Notes under the pieces: model-generated
Told to the model about the DNA's origin: nothing
Database searches by the model: none
What the model saw: the letters and a program-made list of their open reading frames with translations, nothing else
Shown here: one piece after another, positions 9,701 through 24,300 of the stretch
How the letters are laid out: the number at the start of each line of letters is the position of its first letter
Position numbering within the stretch: the first letter of the stretch is position 1
Made by a program: the position numbers and the translations under genes
Source: Aphidius gifuensis
Taxonomy: Eukaryota > Arthropoda > Insecta > Hymenoptera > Braconidae
Length of the DNA: 64,000 nucleotides
Assembly: GCF_014905175.1 (NCBI RefSeq)
Contig: NC_057789.1
Location: forward strand, 27,648,555-27,712,554
Reading direction: 5' to 3'

Positions 9701-11120
9701 CTTTAACCGCATAATATAACTTTGATGTATAGAATATATATATATTACACAATCAAGTACTTTTAGATATATATCTTAAATAACTTGACTAGGTGAGACT
9801 TCCTCGACTGGATTTTTCTATTCATTTGCAAATCTGTTGAATATACTCACGAGGTTCGATTAAAAAAAAAAAAAAAATGTGTGTTAGAGTATACAATCGT
9901 TTAATATATAAAAGAAAAAAAAGAATAACAATAGAAAAAAAAAAAAATTGCATTTCATTATAACAGTTGTTTTAGAAACAATTAGTAAATTAAAAAAAAA
10001 TTTATTTCAACTTATTATATTAAATATTCTTTGAAGCATAAAGTTTTAAAATTTTTAATTTGATCAGAGTATAAAGTTTTTATATTTAAAAATTACATCA
10101 AGTTTTGAAGTAATAAAATAGTTGAGATGCGTCTGTTATTATAATAAAATAAAAATATATATATATAATAAATGATGATACGGGGAAGTATATTTTCTTG
10201 TATATAAAGTTTGATACTCTATAGATTAAACGAAGGCTGATTTGTTACACAGGCCCATTTGCGATCAAGCGAGATGAAAACTTACACGTATTAATGATTA
10301 AATTCTCACCCAAGTTAAAGTCTAACTTTAAAGTTTAGTAAAAAAAATTAAATGACCAAAAAAATTTTAATAATTTCGTTTTGATAATTTTGAACGAAAC
10401 AAAATAGCCAACTAAAGTTAAACGATATATTAAATGATGATTAAAATAAAATAATACACAGTATGATTGTAGAAGGAAAAAAAAAAAAAAAAATAGAGTT
10501 GAATGAGCATTGAATAATAGCTTGTTATGTGTGAGGATGTTGATTTGATTTATCAAGTGCATGTTAACAATTGTACACTGCTAAGCTGTAAGTTACATCA
10601 GTATATCCGATATTTTCCTATATATATATAACACAAGTGTTTACTCCACCTTTAAATACATGTAAATATACATCAACATCAACTTTCTATCTTTGTCAAT
10701 TGAGTGCATCTCTCTCTCATACACCAACCTGCCTCTCTTGACTTAATCTCGTCGTTGGTAATGAGTCAACCCCGGTTTAATTAGAAATTGCAAGGTTAGC
10801 GTGTAGCCTCCAGCTAGTACTATGAGAAATTGCAAAGAGAAGGAAAGTGGGTTTTGTTTATTTGAAAGTAATACCAAAAGTTATTTTAAAAATTTGCATC
10901 AATTTTTATTCTATTTTATTTTTAAATATAAATACTGTTGAATCAGTTGAAGAAGATCAACTTTTTGGCTGTTAAAAAAATATAATTTAAATAATTTGAA
11001 AAGAATGAAATTTTTGAAAATAGGGTTAATGATATCTAGAAAAAAAAAACACCAATAGTACTGATCATTAATATATTTAAACAATTTAATAGTGGTCAGT
11101 TAATGGAGCCAGTAATATTG
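6771..11120. other. AT-rich non-coding stretch
   Basis: No gene seen. It contains homopolymer runs, TA tracts and a GGT microsatellite. The 8439-8693 minus frame gets its threonine run from that microsatellite and its ends from A-rich sequence. Confidence 0.6.
8516..8538. repeat. (TGG)n microsatellite
   Basis: About seven copies of TGG/GGT. It is unusual here only because it is G-rich in AT-rich surroundings. Confidence 0.85.
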
Positions 11121-11440
11121 CCTACAGCTCTTGTTTTGTAAACCGATTTATGGTCGAGTACTGTGAAAGCCATGTTTCGCATAATGTTACGAGATAGAAT
11201 TTTCGTACAGTTTGGCATTAACGTCGCGTGTGTATAGGGCACTCATAGCACATTTGCAAGGACGTAGAAAAGCACTTGGATTATATGCACTGTAGTAACA
11301 TGAAATTCAAGGAGGATAAGAGAGAAAGAGAGAATATAAATACTGGAGGTCGGGTCAAAGTGAAGTAGAGAGGAAGCAAATTTATTTGCAGACCTGGAAC
11401 CAACAGAGTATGCTCTCTCTAGGTACTTCCTGATTATGCC
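11121..11440. other. GC-richer island without a clear gene
   Basis: The base composition differs from both flanks. It has several CpG steps (GTCGCGTGTG) and a purine tract (AGAGAGAAAGAGAGAA). All frames are soon interrupted. Candidate regulatory DNA. Confidence 0.3.
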
Positions 11441-13430
11441 AAATCATTTTGAGTGGTATTTGCATAATGGTAAAAACTAAAAAATAAAATAACATGTGGA
11501 TGGATTTGTTGGTTTAAAAAAATTAATTTTAACTTGACTGTAACACACTGATGAATTTTTAGATTTTTCTTTTTTTTTTTTTTTTCTTTTAGTGGATATC
11601 CGCATTTATATAAATTTGAAATTTTATCATCATTTAAATTAAAAATAAAAAAAAAATTTATTTGAGTATATAAGATTGGATAAAAAAGAGTTTTTGGAAA
11701 ATGAAATAAAAAAGATCAAAAGCTTGAAGATACTGAGCAAATAACATCAAAGTTGAAAAAACAATTACATTTCATCTCAACATAAAAAATATATAAAATA
11801 AAATTTATGTATACATACAATATTATTTATCTGGATATTGAAATTTTTATTTAATTTTTTTAATGTCAAATAAATAGAGTTGATGAAATATTTAAATTAT
11901 TTAGCAAATGAATAATTAAATAAATGAGTATGTCAATAATTGAAAGGTTGACTTTAAGATGTATTTTAAGTACTTTTTTTTTTTTTTTTTCATTTAATTT
12001 TTTCCTGAGTCAAAACAGTTGATGATACTTATTACTTTGGGTCAAGTCTCGAGAGTTTGGTAATCAAAAGCCCGTGTATTTTTCAACGGTATATACTTGT
12101 AAAATAAAAATAAAAAAAAATTATATTTTTTTAGAAGTAGTTTCAAAGGTAGTGGTTATTCAAGAACATGGAAAACAAAGTCAGTGCATTCGAAAATTTT
12201 TAAATATACATAAAAAATTACAATTTAACAAATTCAAATTGCAAATAAAATATAACTAATTATATCATAATACTTCATGCAATGAAAATAATGCTCTTAG
12301 CATTTTATAATTAAAAAGAAAAAAATAATAATAATAAATTCTAACGATGAAAGTTGATAAAATATTTTCTATCTGTTTTTTAGGATTAATTAAAAAAAAA
12401 TATCTAGAGTGTTTTAAAATTTTCAATACCATGCGATAGCTTTGAAGTGATATATTATAGACACTATATAAAAAAAAAAAATAAAATAATAATAATAAAA
12501 AAACTACCCATACATCGTGCTTTATTACAGTATTGATATATCACTTGGAGCTTGATAAAAAAAAAGGAAAAAAAAAAAAAAAATGGGGAGAACATCAGGC
12601 CAACGGTTGGATGATGAATTGATTTTAGCAAAATTTTAAAGCGGATCAAAAATATATCGAGAGTTTTCGGAACCACAAGAAGAGTGTATACATACATGGA
12701 GTAGTCTGGTATTATATTGAAATTTTAACCGAAAAAAAGTTTTAAAAAAAAAAATTGACCAAGAAGAGAAAAAGGCTTGAGCGAAAATAAAAAAACTAAA
12801 ATAATAATATAAAATTCACATACATTTTTTTTGATCTCTGTGTTAAATAAATAAATGTTTTTTCTATTTTATTTTCATCATTAAAATTTGAAAGTTAAAT
12901 TTTTAATAATAAAACATTTGAATTAAGAAAAAAATGAAAAATAAGATTAGAGCTTTCAAGGCCAGTATGAAGATTTGAATATTAAAAAAGCTTTATAATA
13001 TCTTGTCATGTAGAATTGCAATGAATTATATTTTACTTGTGAAATCATATAATATGTGGTTTCTACTTGCATAAACCTTTGAAAATGGATTTATACCGAA
13101 AATTTGTGAGTGATAAACACGACCGCATCCTCAAGAATAACCACAAAACCGTTGTACTTGAATATATATTTTAATGTGTTTGTAAACAGCTAGGTGAATT
13201 TTTTTAATTTTATATTATGCTAAAAAAGATATATTTACATAAATCTAGTAAATTAATTTATTTTATTATAATTAACTGAGTAATCGAAAAATCAACTGTG
13301 CACATGTAAATGAAAAAAAAAAAAATCTTTTTTTCATAAAATTAATTAGAAAGATTTTACAAAGTACATAAACGGCGTGAAAATTGTTAGCTAGTTTTCG
13401 GCATATATCATTATGGCTATCACCTTATAT
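11441..13430. other. AT-rich non-coding stretch
   Basis: Nothing gene-like. Frames at 12074-12259 (plus) and 12464-12697 (minus) are Lys/Asn- or Phe/Ile-rich translations of A/T tracts. Confidence 0.6.
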
Positions 13431-13516
13431 TTACATTGAACAAACCCGTCTCTCCTTCGTCTAAAGTGAGTTTGTGGTGAAGCACTACAAAATTCACTAA
13501 CTTGTTGGGTAATCAC

Positions 13517-13540
13517 CTTGGTATATATATATATACCAAG
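13517..13540. repeat. Perfect 24-base palindrome
   Basis: CTTGG, a TA alternation and CCAAG form a perfect self-complementary sequence that could extrude as a cruciform. It lies in a moderately GC-richer segment (13440-13640). Confidence 0.85.
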
Positions 13541-13640
13541 ACAGTCAAGTTGCTGCCAACGCATTTCCAAAAGTGGTCATGCATTAATGTGTGCATCAAG
13601 AAAGAGAACAATTTACAACCCCTTTGATGTTTGTTGCTTA

Positions 13641-15590
13641 TTCACAAAGCTTGCCAACTCAAATGGATATTAAAGTCCATTGAAAAAATTTCAAAGTAAA
13701 GTCTAAACGTGACAACCAGTATGAAATTAAACTTCAAACATTTTCATTTTTCAAATATACAAGTGTACACTATACTTTACTATTTTTAAATATTTTTTTT
13801 CATTCAAAAAATACAATACCCTCTTCATAAGAAAAAAAAAAATATTGTATATTTGTATTGTAAAAAAAAATTTACATTGTTATAATATGATATAAAATTT
13901 TTTCTAATTATATATTACGATAGCATCAATAAAATATTATCTGTGTATATAACTGTAAATTGCAAATCAAAAATATTATTTATTTATTTTTTCATATGTA
14001 TAAAATTTTTCATAGAGTCATGATTATATAATCGTCTCAGTTGTTGCACTAGTAGTCTTCAAATTCGATAATTTTCATCGATAATATCCAGTCATGTCCG
14101 TCGATTTTCATATATATATATATACGTACGTGTCATAGACAAAGCTCACTTCGTTCATAACGGTTACTCTAGCGTAAAGTATATTAAATCGAGGGTGGTA
14201 TCTTTGTAGCCACATCATTGGAGAAGGATCATGTATGAAAGCCTTGCCAGTGCCATATGAATTGCACACATTGTATTGACATTATATGGAGAAAAGGCCT
14301 CATAAGTGCTACATACAGAGTGCATTTATGACGATCGTTGATAAAGATTAGGTCACATTTTCAATAACAACGTTATTATCGAACCTATTCAAATTATTAA
14401 ATTGCTTAATAATCATGTACAAAATTTCAACACGTTATTATATATTATCATTATTAATTTTGATTATTTATTTATTTTTTCATTAATATAGTATAATGTT
14501 TATATGTTTGATCGTGTTGTGTTATTTATCACTATTTACCTCCATACAAATATCACAACATTTCATATTAACACCTTGAATATAACCACGTACAAATACA
14601 ACATCTTTGCGCTATTAAATCTTCATTATTGAATTTTACTTACTTCCGCTATATGTAATATATTTTCAACATTTGAGAGTGTATTAGTTTATGTGTAGAA
14701 ATTATAAATGCGCGTTAGATGAAATGGTTGAGGTATGTGTCGAGTTGTATAGAGAGTGTGGTACGTGGTTTTGTGGCAAAGTCATACTAAAGTGCCGATG
14801 TAATCAGGTCTTTCTAGAGTTTATGATCGATCGTTAATAGTTTTACTAATTTTTACAGTGTCAAAATTTGAAATATAATGCTCGTTATTATGATTATATT
14901 TAAAAATAAATAAAATAATATTTTCGAGATATATTTTGTAGAAAAATTAATTGGATATAATTAAGATTAATCGTAATATAGTTAGTATCGAGAATAATCA
15001 AACGTTAAGTTATATTGTTGGGTAGTTATCACATTTGTAGAAGGGTAACTATACATTGAATTCTTGTGGACGAAATAACGATGATTGTATCCGATTTCTT
15101 GGTGAAACCGAGCAAAGTGCCGACACCACAGCAATAATACAACTAGAAATTGTTTATTTATCTTTCTCTTTGTCTGTTTCTCTTACTATCTCACAGTTGA
15201 GTATGTGTACAAGGTTGTAAACTACACCGAGAATCAATTTGAATCAAGTAATTTATAGTTGCAAGTGCTTCTGAACCTCCTCAACGACTTTGTATTCATA
15301 TGGTTTAAATTTATGTTGGTTGGTATATTGAGTGCATATAACGTGACACAACGTGGAATGAAATGACGTCAGAGCAAGTCGAGAGGAAAAGAGAAATGAG
15401 AATACGACTTTGGTTAATACATAAACACGTATATACATATCACAGATCGGTTCATTTCGATTGTCCAGTATCTCGTTATTTACGATTCTTGATCGTGGTC
15501 GTAATTAAAACCATGGCTGTTATTAACACGTCAATGGAATCGAGTTTGTGGAAATCGATGGTTTAGCGCAACGTTAATCCTCTACAACCA
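13641..15590. other. Mixed-composition stretch with CpG-containing islands
   Basis: Segments around 14030-14340, 14690-14830 and 15050-15570 are richer in G and C than their flanks. The 10-mer AAAGTGCCGA occurs at 14789-14798 and 15114-15123. Overlapping frames on both strands (plus 15363-15566, minus 15253-15438) have no recognisable domain and no clear splice bracket. Conserved regulatory DNA is a reasonable alternative. Confidence 0.35.
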
Positions 15591-18500
15591 CCATTTTTTT
15601 TTTTTTATGAATTTTTGCACTCGTTATTTCATTTATTCACGTTTTATTTATTTTTTTTTTTCTCATGTTCATTTATTTATTTATTTTTTTAAGCTTGTCT
15701 GCGACATATCGTATTCACCCCAAAACCGGTAGTGCAGAAATTTTAATTGCATCACTACTCCATGACTATAGTTAAGAAATATTTATTCATATGTATACGT
15801 GTATACACACATTATTAACAATTGATAACAGTAGTAATTAAAAATCTATTTTTTTTTTGTTCAAGTAAAATAACAATTTTTATATACAGCTTTGTAGACA
15901 GAAAAGTTAAAAAATAAAAAATCCACAAACTAACGAGATTCATCAAATGATAATATATTTTTTTTTTTTTTATTCTCCATTATATCACAAATGCACTTTT
16001 GTATTTTTTTAATTTAATTTTCGTTTTAATTGTGAAGAATTCTAAACACGAAATTATATATATAAATATACTTTAAATTGCTTTTATAAAATTTTATTTT
16101 CCATTATTTTTATTAATCTAAATTTTTTATAATTATTTTTTTTTAATTTAAAAAAATTGTCGTATATAAAAAAATATATATTGTCGACAAAAGTTCTAGA
16201 TATGTAATGGTATTTTTGTTGGATAAAAGTATACCCCATATGGTTTTAATAAACATGGGAAATTTAATTTTAATAAAATCCCTTGAATCAAAAACAAGTA
16301 AAAAAATGAAATAAATAAATAAATAAATAACAACAGAATGGAATAAATAAATGAATTTTAAAAATTTACAATGAAACAAGCAAGGGTTGATGAAAAAGAA
16401 GAAGACAAACAGGGAGAAACTTGGAATACCACAGTTGGAGATCGGTGTATATACACGGTGTGTTATGGGGGCTTGGCAGTGTTTACGATTTGAAGGCGGT
16501 AAACATGCACAAAGTCGCAACAACAAGAAAGAATATAAAATTTAAAATGAAATAAAACAAACAAAAAACAACTAGACATAAAAAAAAAAAAAAAAAAAAA
16601 AATAGCATGCATACTTGCAAGTTGTATATTTGCAACGCAGAAGGGGGTCGCGTCGGTTTAAAAATCAGACAAATCATTTATATATATATCAGTTTGATGT
16701 ATTGCAGTTTTGTGTGTGCATCTCTCCATGTTGATATATACCAGTCAAGTAAAAATCAAGTTGACTTATTTTATTATGGCTTTTGCACTTTACGCACATG
16801 TTTAAAATAAACTAAAGCATATATATTTTCATCGTATGATGGATCCGTATATGCCAAAAGTATGTTGTATTTATAATACATACGTGAAAATGAACGGTTT
16901 TTGCAAGTATAACGGGAGAACAAGCTGACAAACTTAAAGATTTACTTGTCTGTGATTCAGGCCATTCGTTTTATTCAATTACATATTAAATTCTCGATAT
17001 CAATATTTATTTTTGTATACTCAAATGAATTGCAAATATTACAAGTATTTTCATGTTAATAATACTTGAGAATAATTTTTATTTTTTTTATTTTTCAATT
17101 TTATAAAACGTAACGTAGGCATCAAAGGGAAGGCCAAAAGTAAGCGAGATAAACTGCCCGTTTCCTGGCTCTTTTTTTTAATTTTTTTTTGGATTTTATT
17201 TTTTATTTTTCCTGACCGTAACCACTGAAACCCATAAATAGCAATTTCGTGAAAGCTCGCATCGCCAAAGCTCTGACTTCATTACGGTTTCTCCCTCATC
17301 AAAAAATATATATATATATTTTATCCTTCGGCTTGATGTTTATGTGTGTGATTTAAGGTACGACCATTGGGCGTGACTGGTTACTCTGACTTATATATAC
17401 GAAAGCAAGTACGTTCATTATCGAATCCAATTTCAACTGAATATATATATACAAAATAAATATTATAACAAAAACATACGACCAATGAACTAAATAAAAT
17501 TGACATTACATTTTTTATGGCAATTTATTATTATATATCTTTCAAAATCATTTCATTATTATTAGGTTTTTTTTTCAGTTATCTTTATGATGATGTACTT
17601 GTTTTAACATTCAAGTTTTACAAAACAATTTGATGCTGGTGAATTTATGAATACCAATTAACTGGATATACCGGTGTATATGCTGTACCGCCTTACAGGT
17701 GCTCTCAGATAAAAATTATAAAAACGCGAAAATAATAAAAACAATTTGGCTCAAAGTGTAGCTACATTTTGAGTGTGATTTTATAATTTTAGACGTATAA
17801 TATGACTCAGTGTGTTGTGTATATATATCATTGTGAAAATGACAAATATATATTCATATATATTTTTACTCATTCACTGTCATGTCCCATATAATCTCTT
17901 TTTTTTTTTTTTATGCTTTTTCATTTACCAAACTAAAAATAATTTAATCTGTTAGTGAAATATGCTCGGATTGGCTTATTTAGTAATTCAATTGAATCAC
18001 GAGATGCAGTTGATATATGAAATATCAATAGCGGATGTACATCAATTGTTCAATACATTTTATGGAATTTTCATTGAACTGAAATATAATAGAATTTAAA
18101 AAAAATTATTTTCCTCTTTTTTTTTTTAATTGTATTATAAAATATTAAATCGTGGAAAAATATTTCATGATGAATCAAATTTAGTACAGTGCTTGTATTA
18201 AAAAAAAAAAAAAATTTATTTTGTTTGTTGCATTTTTCGAGGAATATTAATTTTTTATTATAGTTGGATTAATAAATAAATAGATAAATTATTCAATGAA
18301 TTAAAAAATAAAAAATAAATTTTATAGTATAAAAAGATAAATAAAAAAAGCTTTAAAAGTATATGCTCAACCCTGAAGAAAATAGTTAAAGGTCTTTTAT
18401 TTTTATTTATTTTTTGAGTCAAACTCATACAGTACTGTACTCTACGTAGACTAACGAGATTCATTGCACAAGAGATTCTGCGGGGGTCTCTGTTTAATTT

Positions 18501-21130
18501 GCATTTATATTGTATTAATTTAACCATAGAAAAGTAGAAGAAAAATACATTGCAGTTATATAAAAAAAAGCTCAGTAAAAAATGCAAAATAAAATGCAAA
18601 ACAAAACAAAAAAAAAAAAAACCAACCTAAATTACAAATAATAATACAGAAATAAAATAAATTAATTAAAATAAATAAAAAAATAATATATTATACACAT
18701 ATAAAAATAAAAATAACGAGAAAGTAATTTATCCACATAAATCGTCTCAATTTTTAAAATTGCTGAACGTTAATGTGCAGTAAATGTGCAATAAAATTTT
18801 AAGACTTTTGGCAAGAAATAATACTTTGGTTGGTACCAAGTAGGGAAAATAAGAAGTTTAAAAATTGAAATAAAAAACATGAGGTATAAAGATGAAAGCA
18901 GGTTAAGAGTAAAAAAACATTCAAGAAATGGACTTTTATACCATACTTGGTGTCCACGTTTAACAGAAGTCTGTCATATCGTAAACCCTTGAAACTACTA
19001 CACACACTGTAAACGAATTTATACTGATCATGAGAATACTTGACTTTTTTAACTTGATATCAAACTAGCAAGATCACCAAGACTTTTCAAGATCATCATT
19101 TACTTTAAAACATCTATATTCATGATATTTTTTATGTGCTTTAAAGCTCTCAAATAATAAATCAATCAAGTGAATTGTTTTTATTTATTTTTTTTAATCC
19201 TATCGAGAATAATAAATATAACAATAATGATAAAAAAAAAAATGATGAAATTATTTTATGATTCAAGTGAAATTGGTTGAAAAAGGTTCACAGGTGTACT
19301 TGAATTATTTTCAGATAGAATTGATTGAACAAAATATTAATGACAGTGGCGTTTAATTTTTTTTTATTTTTGATGGAGCGAATAATGAGTAGTGTTTGTA
19401 ATTTCAATGACAGTAAAATTAATAAAGAGATATATAAAAAAATATAAAAAATGGTGATGATTGAAGAATAGCATTGTAAATAAATACAAAGTAAAGAAAT
19501 CATTCAATTAGAAGAATAATTCATGGGCTACAAGTTATACAACAAAATAAATAAATAAATAAAACGATAAATCAATAATGTCATTAAATAATTTCGATGA
19601 TTCAACCTGCAATTTCCAGACGGACATAAATTTTTATCTCCACTCATTCGAATGAAAGAATGAAAAAATCTACTAGACCATCATCTTTATGATATGTCCA
19701 GATTATTATTTGAAAAATAAATTAAATAAAAAAATAAAAAAGTGAATCAACAAAATATTAAAACCGCACTTGACACAAAAAAGAAGATTGATGTATTATT
19801 TTTTTATTATTTTTAAATCTAAAATAAAAAATAAAATTAGGTCAATTCATTATTTTAAAAAAATAGAATAATAAATAACTTTTTTTTTTTTTCAAATAAA
19901 AATATATAAAATAACAAACATAAAAATTCTTTAAATTGTTCTATAGAAATGTCAACTTATTGTGAGATATAAAAAAAAAAAAAAAAGAAAAAGATAAATT
20001 TATAACAAGTCTTATTCGTAATGGCAATGAGAGAAATCAATGTGTGGGTGGTTGATTACATGTTACTGACGAGAATTTTCATTCGTGGATAATGATCAAT
20101 TTAAAAATCTACTCGCAATCTTTTACCATCAAATGAGATACTTGCCAATTCTCGTTACCCGTATCAAAGATAAAAACACACATATATATAAATAAATAAA
20201 CAAGTAAAGAGCACTTGTTGTCTTCTTCTTCTTCTTTTTCAACAAGAACAACAACAACAACAACAACACACCTTACAATTTTAAACTTTTATCAGGAAGT
20301 CTTTGAATTTAAACTTGTATACTCACAATGTGAATGAATAAATAGAAATATAAGATAACTTTACGAGCAACACGGTTCAATAATTATTGCTCTTCGTTAG
20401 AGATATAATATAGCACAATATTCAACAAAAGAATTTTGATATTTCCGCATCTTCATTGGATATATATACTATTGTATATTAACGTAACTTTTAAAGTGAT
20501 GCTAATAGATGAGCAAACACATTTTGTTGAAATGTTTTAAACTCGATATCTTATTATTATTATTATTTTACAAAAGTATATTGTTAAAACATGACTGTGC
20601 ATTACTGATAAAACATAAACGAATTATTTAAATACCTAATACACAAGAATTTAAAATTTAATTCATTAATAATCATTTGGAAATTTAATTAATCAAATTA
20701 TGATTATAACAGAATTAATTAAAAATATTTTATTTATCTTATACAAATAATTTCGTTGACGAAACTTTGACTGAGATTTTTCAGTCGAAATATTTTGATT
20801 ATTTTACGAGAATAACATTTCATGCATGAATGATATATATTTTTTTTATTTTTTATATTTGGAGCATTGAAAAATATAATAATCAATTTTATGTTTTAAG
20901 GTTATTTTGGCCTCGCATTGCGCAATGATGCTTTGTCATGTTCAAAATTGTTCAATGATCATTGAATTGATATCAAGTCAGTGTCTCCTTGATTTTTTCG
21001 ATTGAAGTTAGATAAAATAAAGAGAGATATAAAAATTTACGAGTCGATATTTTACTAGGGAAAAAGATGCACCCGTTGTAAAATAAACGACAAGAGAAAA
21101 ACAGGTTTTTCTTTTAACGAACTCACAAAT
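15591..21130. other. AT-rich non-coding stretch
   Basis: No supported gene. The longest frame (16143-16526, minus) begins in a slightly GC-richer patch and then runs through poly-Phe/Leu tracts. The other frames are A/T-run artefacts. Confidence 0.55.
20221..20268. repeat. (TTC)n and (AAC)n adjacent microsatellites
   Basis: Five TTC-type copies (20221-20236) are followed after a T-run by an AAC array (about 20241-20268). Confidence 0.85.
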
Positions 21131-21370
21131 ATATGTATATACTTGTGTTTGGATTTGTGTGGTGTAATAATTTCATCACGTGTGTGCAGGTATATTTTAT
21201 ATTTTTTTTTTGTTTATAAATGTACGAATGTCTACCGTGTTGGTCTGGTAAGCTCTTGCCGACTCTTTTGTCGACATGCACGAACGACGGGCGTAATAAC
21301 TCTCGTTATCATGCTTCACCAAAGAGTCAAGATTAATCACGCGAGCCAATGCGTGTGTGTGCTTGTTTTT
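21131..21370. other. GC-richer island with a donor-like site
   Basis: It contains CGTGTGTGCAG|GTATAT and GTCTG|GTAAGC (near 21248) and several CpG steps up to 21360. A plus frame from 21143 crosses it and ends in Phe/Tyr-rich sequence. No family is recognised, and the 3' and 5' splice signals do not make a convincing pair. Confidence 0.25.
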
Positions 21371-24300
21371 ATTTATTTATTTTTTTTATTTCTTTATACA
21401 TATATGTATTATTCTATTTTTTATATAATTATTTGCATTTAATTTTTAAAATTATAAATAAAAAGTCAACAACACATTGCTTGTCTCGTTTTTTATTTTT
21501 AATGTTGATAATAAAATTAGCAATCGGTCGTAATTTTTTTATAATTTTCTGGGTGGGTTTAAGATGTGAAAAAAAAAAAATAATAATATTTGATGTATTT
21601 TTTAATAAAGTATAAAAATAAAAATTAAGATTGTTATATTTTTTATAATTTTGTAATTATTTATAAATATAATTTGAGTTGCAAAGAATGCAAAATACCA
21701 CTTATAATTCTGGAAAATTTAGCTAAAAGCTGGGTTTATTATTCCACCTGCGTCATGGAAAAGTTTCATGTTTATGAAATGACTTGAAGGTTTATAGTGA
21801 ATTTAGACGATGAGGTAAAACGTAAATCTTGGTTGAGTCTATGTTTTTTTTTCTTTTATTTAAAAAGTTATTTTAACCTACTTGAATAATTATATATTGT
21901 TCATGTGTAACAAATACACTCTCTTACGCATTAGTTAATTAATTTATCAAAACTATTCATGTCTCATAATGTCAATTAATTTACTCTAATACTGACTTAC
22001 TATTTTTATTTATATTCATTTGTTTGACTTTATAGAAATACATCTATTTATCTTTCTTATGAAAAAAATTTAATATGGAAAAGTATGTGACATATAATAC
22101 TGAAGAATAATTTATCAAAATTTGAAGAAGCCAGTGTCCTTCAATAGAAGAATAAAAATAAAATGATATCAAAGGAGGACAGGTGGAGAATGACAAAGGC
22201 GTTAAATGTACAAAAGAAGATAAAAAAATATAAAAATCCCTCATAAAGAATTTATAAACGAAATAGGAGCGATAAAAAAAAAAAGAAAAAAGAAAAGTGA
22301 AGAAAAGTAACATGACAATGGGGGAGACAAATATCCACCTTGTCTCACTGTGATATTCTAGAAAAACTACAAGTAATGTGAAATTCAAGTGCAGTTACCT
22401 TTTTTTTTTTTTTTTTATTTTTATGCTATCATTTCTTTTGCACATTTTATACAAAAATTTATATTTTTTTTTTTTTTATTTGTCATCTTGTATTTCCATA
22501 ATCACAATAAAGTATAAGTATATATATTTGTATATACAGCTCAAATTTATTCTAAAATATTAAAATAATATATATAAAAAAAAAAAATTTAATACGCAAG
22601 TTTTTATTTATTTTTTTTTTCATATATAATGTTCGATTTACCTAGAGTTTTCTTCTTTTCGTATGACATGATCTTCAGTGTTTTAAAAGATAACATTTAT
22701 TTTCGTTGCACGTCACTGCCACTGATGTAGTTGAAGTTAAAAATAAAAAAATAAAATAACAAGAAACTAAAACAAAATCACAAAATACAAACTAACAATT
22801 CGTATCTTTCATTATTCTTAATATTACGCTATACACGTTTTCAAGTTGAATAGAAAAACATTGTAAAAATAAAAATATAATAAAAATAATAATAATAAAA
22901 ATTGAGAGAAGAAAATTGAAGGAAAAAAAATAGGTAAAACTAAGTTGAAAGAAGAATATGATAGTCTTATGAGTTGGTCGCATGGGATATACCATGATCC
23001 TAAGAAAATTACTTTCAGATAGATACTGGTAACTCGCGTGTGTAGATAAGAAAAGTGTATGTATATATATGTGTGCATTGGCTCCTTTTAAATCGAATCT
23101 CAGGTTCGAAAAGATTGTGTGCCCTCTTGCTCTATACTATTATCGACTAGGTGTCGAGAATGAACATTCCTTTATGATTCATTTTTTTTATTTTTTTATT
23201 TTCTTGCACATGGATTTGTGACGTTCATATTTTCTAGCACAAAATAATCTTTGAAAATTTTGTAATAAACATTTTCTTTTTCAATTATTATTGTCCCTCT
23301 TGAGTCGATGATTTTTTAAATTTACTTTTTTTGTTAGATATTTTTTAAGCAGATAATTTTGTTTGGAATATTATGACTAGGATACATTTAGTCATGTAAT
23401 GTTTTTTTCAAATATTTTTTATCTTTAATTCTTTTATATACTTGTTTATTTTTATCATTTTTTTTTTTTTTAAAGAGGTTATTATTACCAATGAGATTTC
23501 AAAGCACGCTCGGATGCGCGTTCGTTTGATCGAGGCGTATACGCGGCCAATAAATCATCGTTCTTCGGCTTTACAGTGTGACTTGGGGTTATATACAATC
23601 ACGATTTTATCGTCATCACAAAAACATCACATCGCAACTTATATTGCATTCAGACACATTTACAAATCGCAATGTACCTATCGTATATATTTATTTTTTA
23701 TTTATTCATGTATATTTATTTTATATTTATAAAAGTCTTTTTTATTTTTTTTCATTTTTATTTTTACACTGGCATTGTGACACTTTGAAAGAGAAAAGTA
23801 ATTTTTCTTCTTGACTCTATTTAAGAATTATATTTGATTGTTATTTTTATTTCTTTAAAGTGTATTGTTAATGTTTGTTTGTTTTTTTTTAATTTAATTT
23901 TATTTTATTTAATTGCAACGTTTACGAATTTTCAATTTGACGTGATTTATTTTTCTATTCATTTATTTTCTATGCAAATTTACGTATGCCATAAATTTTT
24001 TTTATTTTATTGTATGAGAACTTCTTTTATTAGATAAATATATATTTTGCTTGGAATAGTAATTGTTTCTTTTGTAAAATCAATACTCTCAAAAGACATC
24101 AAACGACAAAAAGATTTTAAAATAAATTGATAAAATAAATAACGATTTTTTTTTTTATTTATTTAAGAAAAATAACATACATCTTAATGGTATTTTAAAA
24201 ATTCTTTCTTGTCATTTTTTTGTGAATCATTGAAATAGAGTTTTTATATTTCATGAGAAAAATTGAAAAGAAAATACTTCATGACATTTTGTGGGATTTT

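Noticed and set aside
18258..18599. 113-codon minus frame
   Set aside because: Composed of Phe/Leu/Asn from A/T tracts, with no domain or splice support. The same holds for most frames between 16 and 24 kb.
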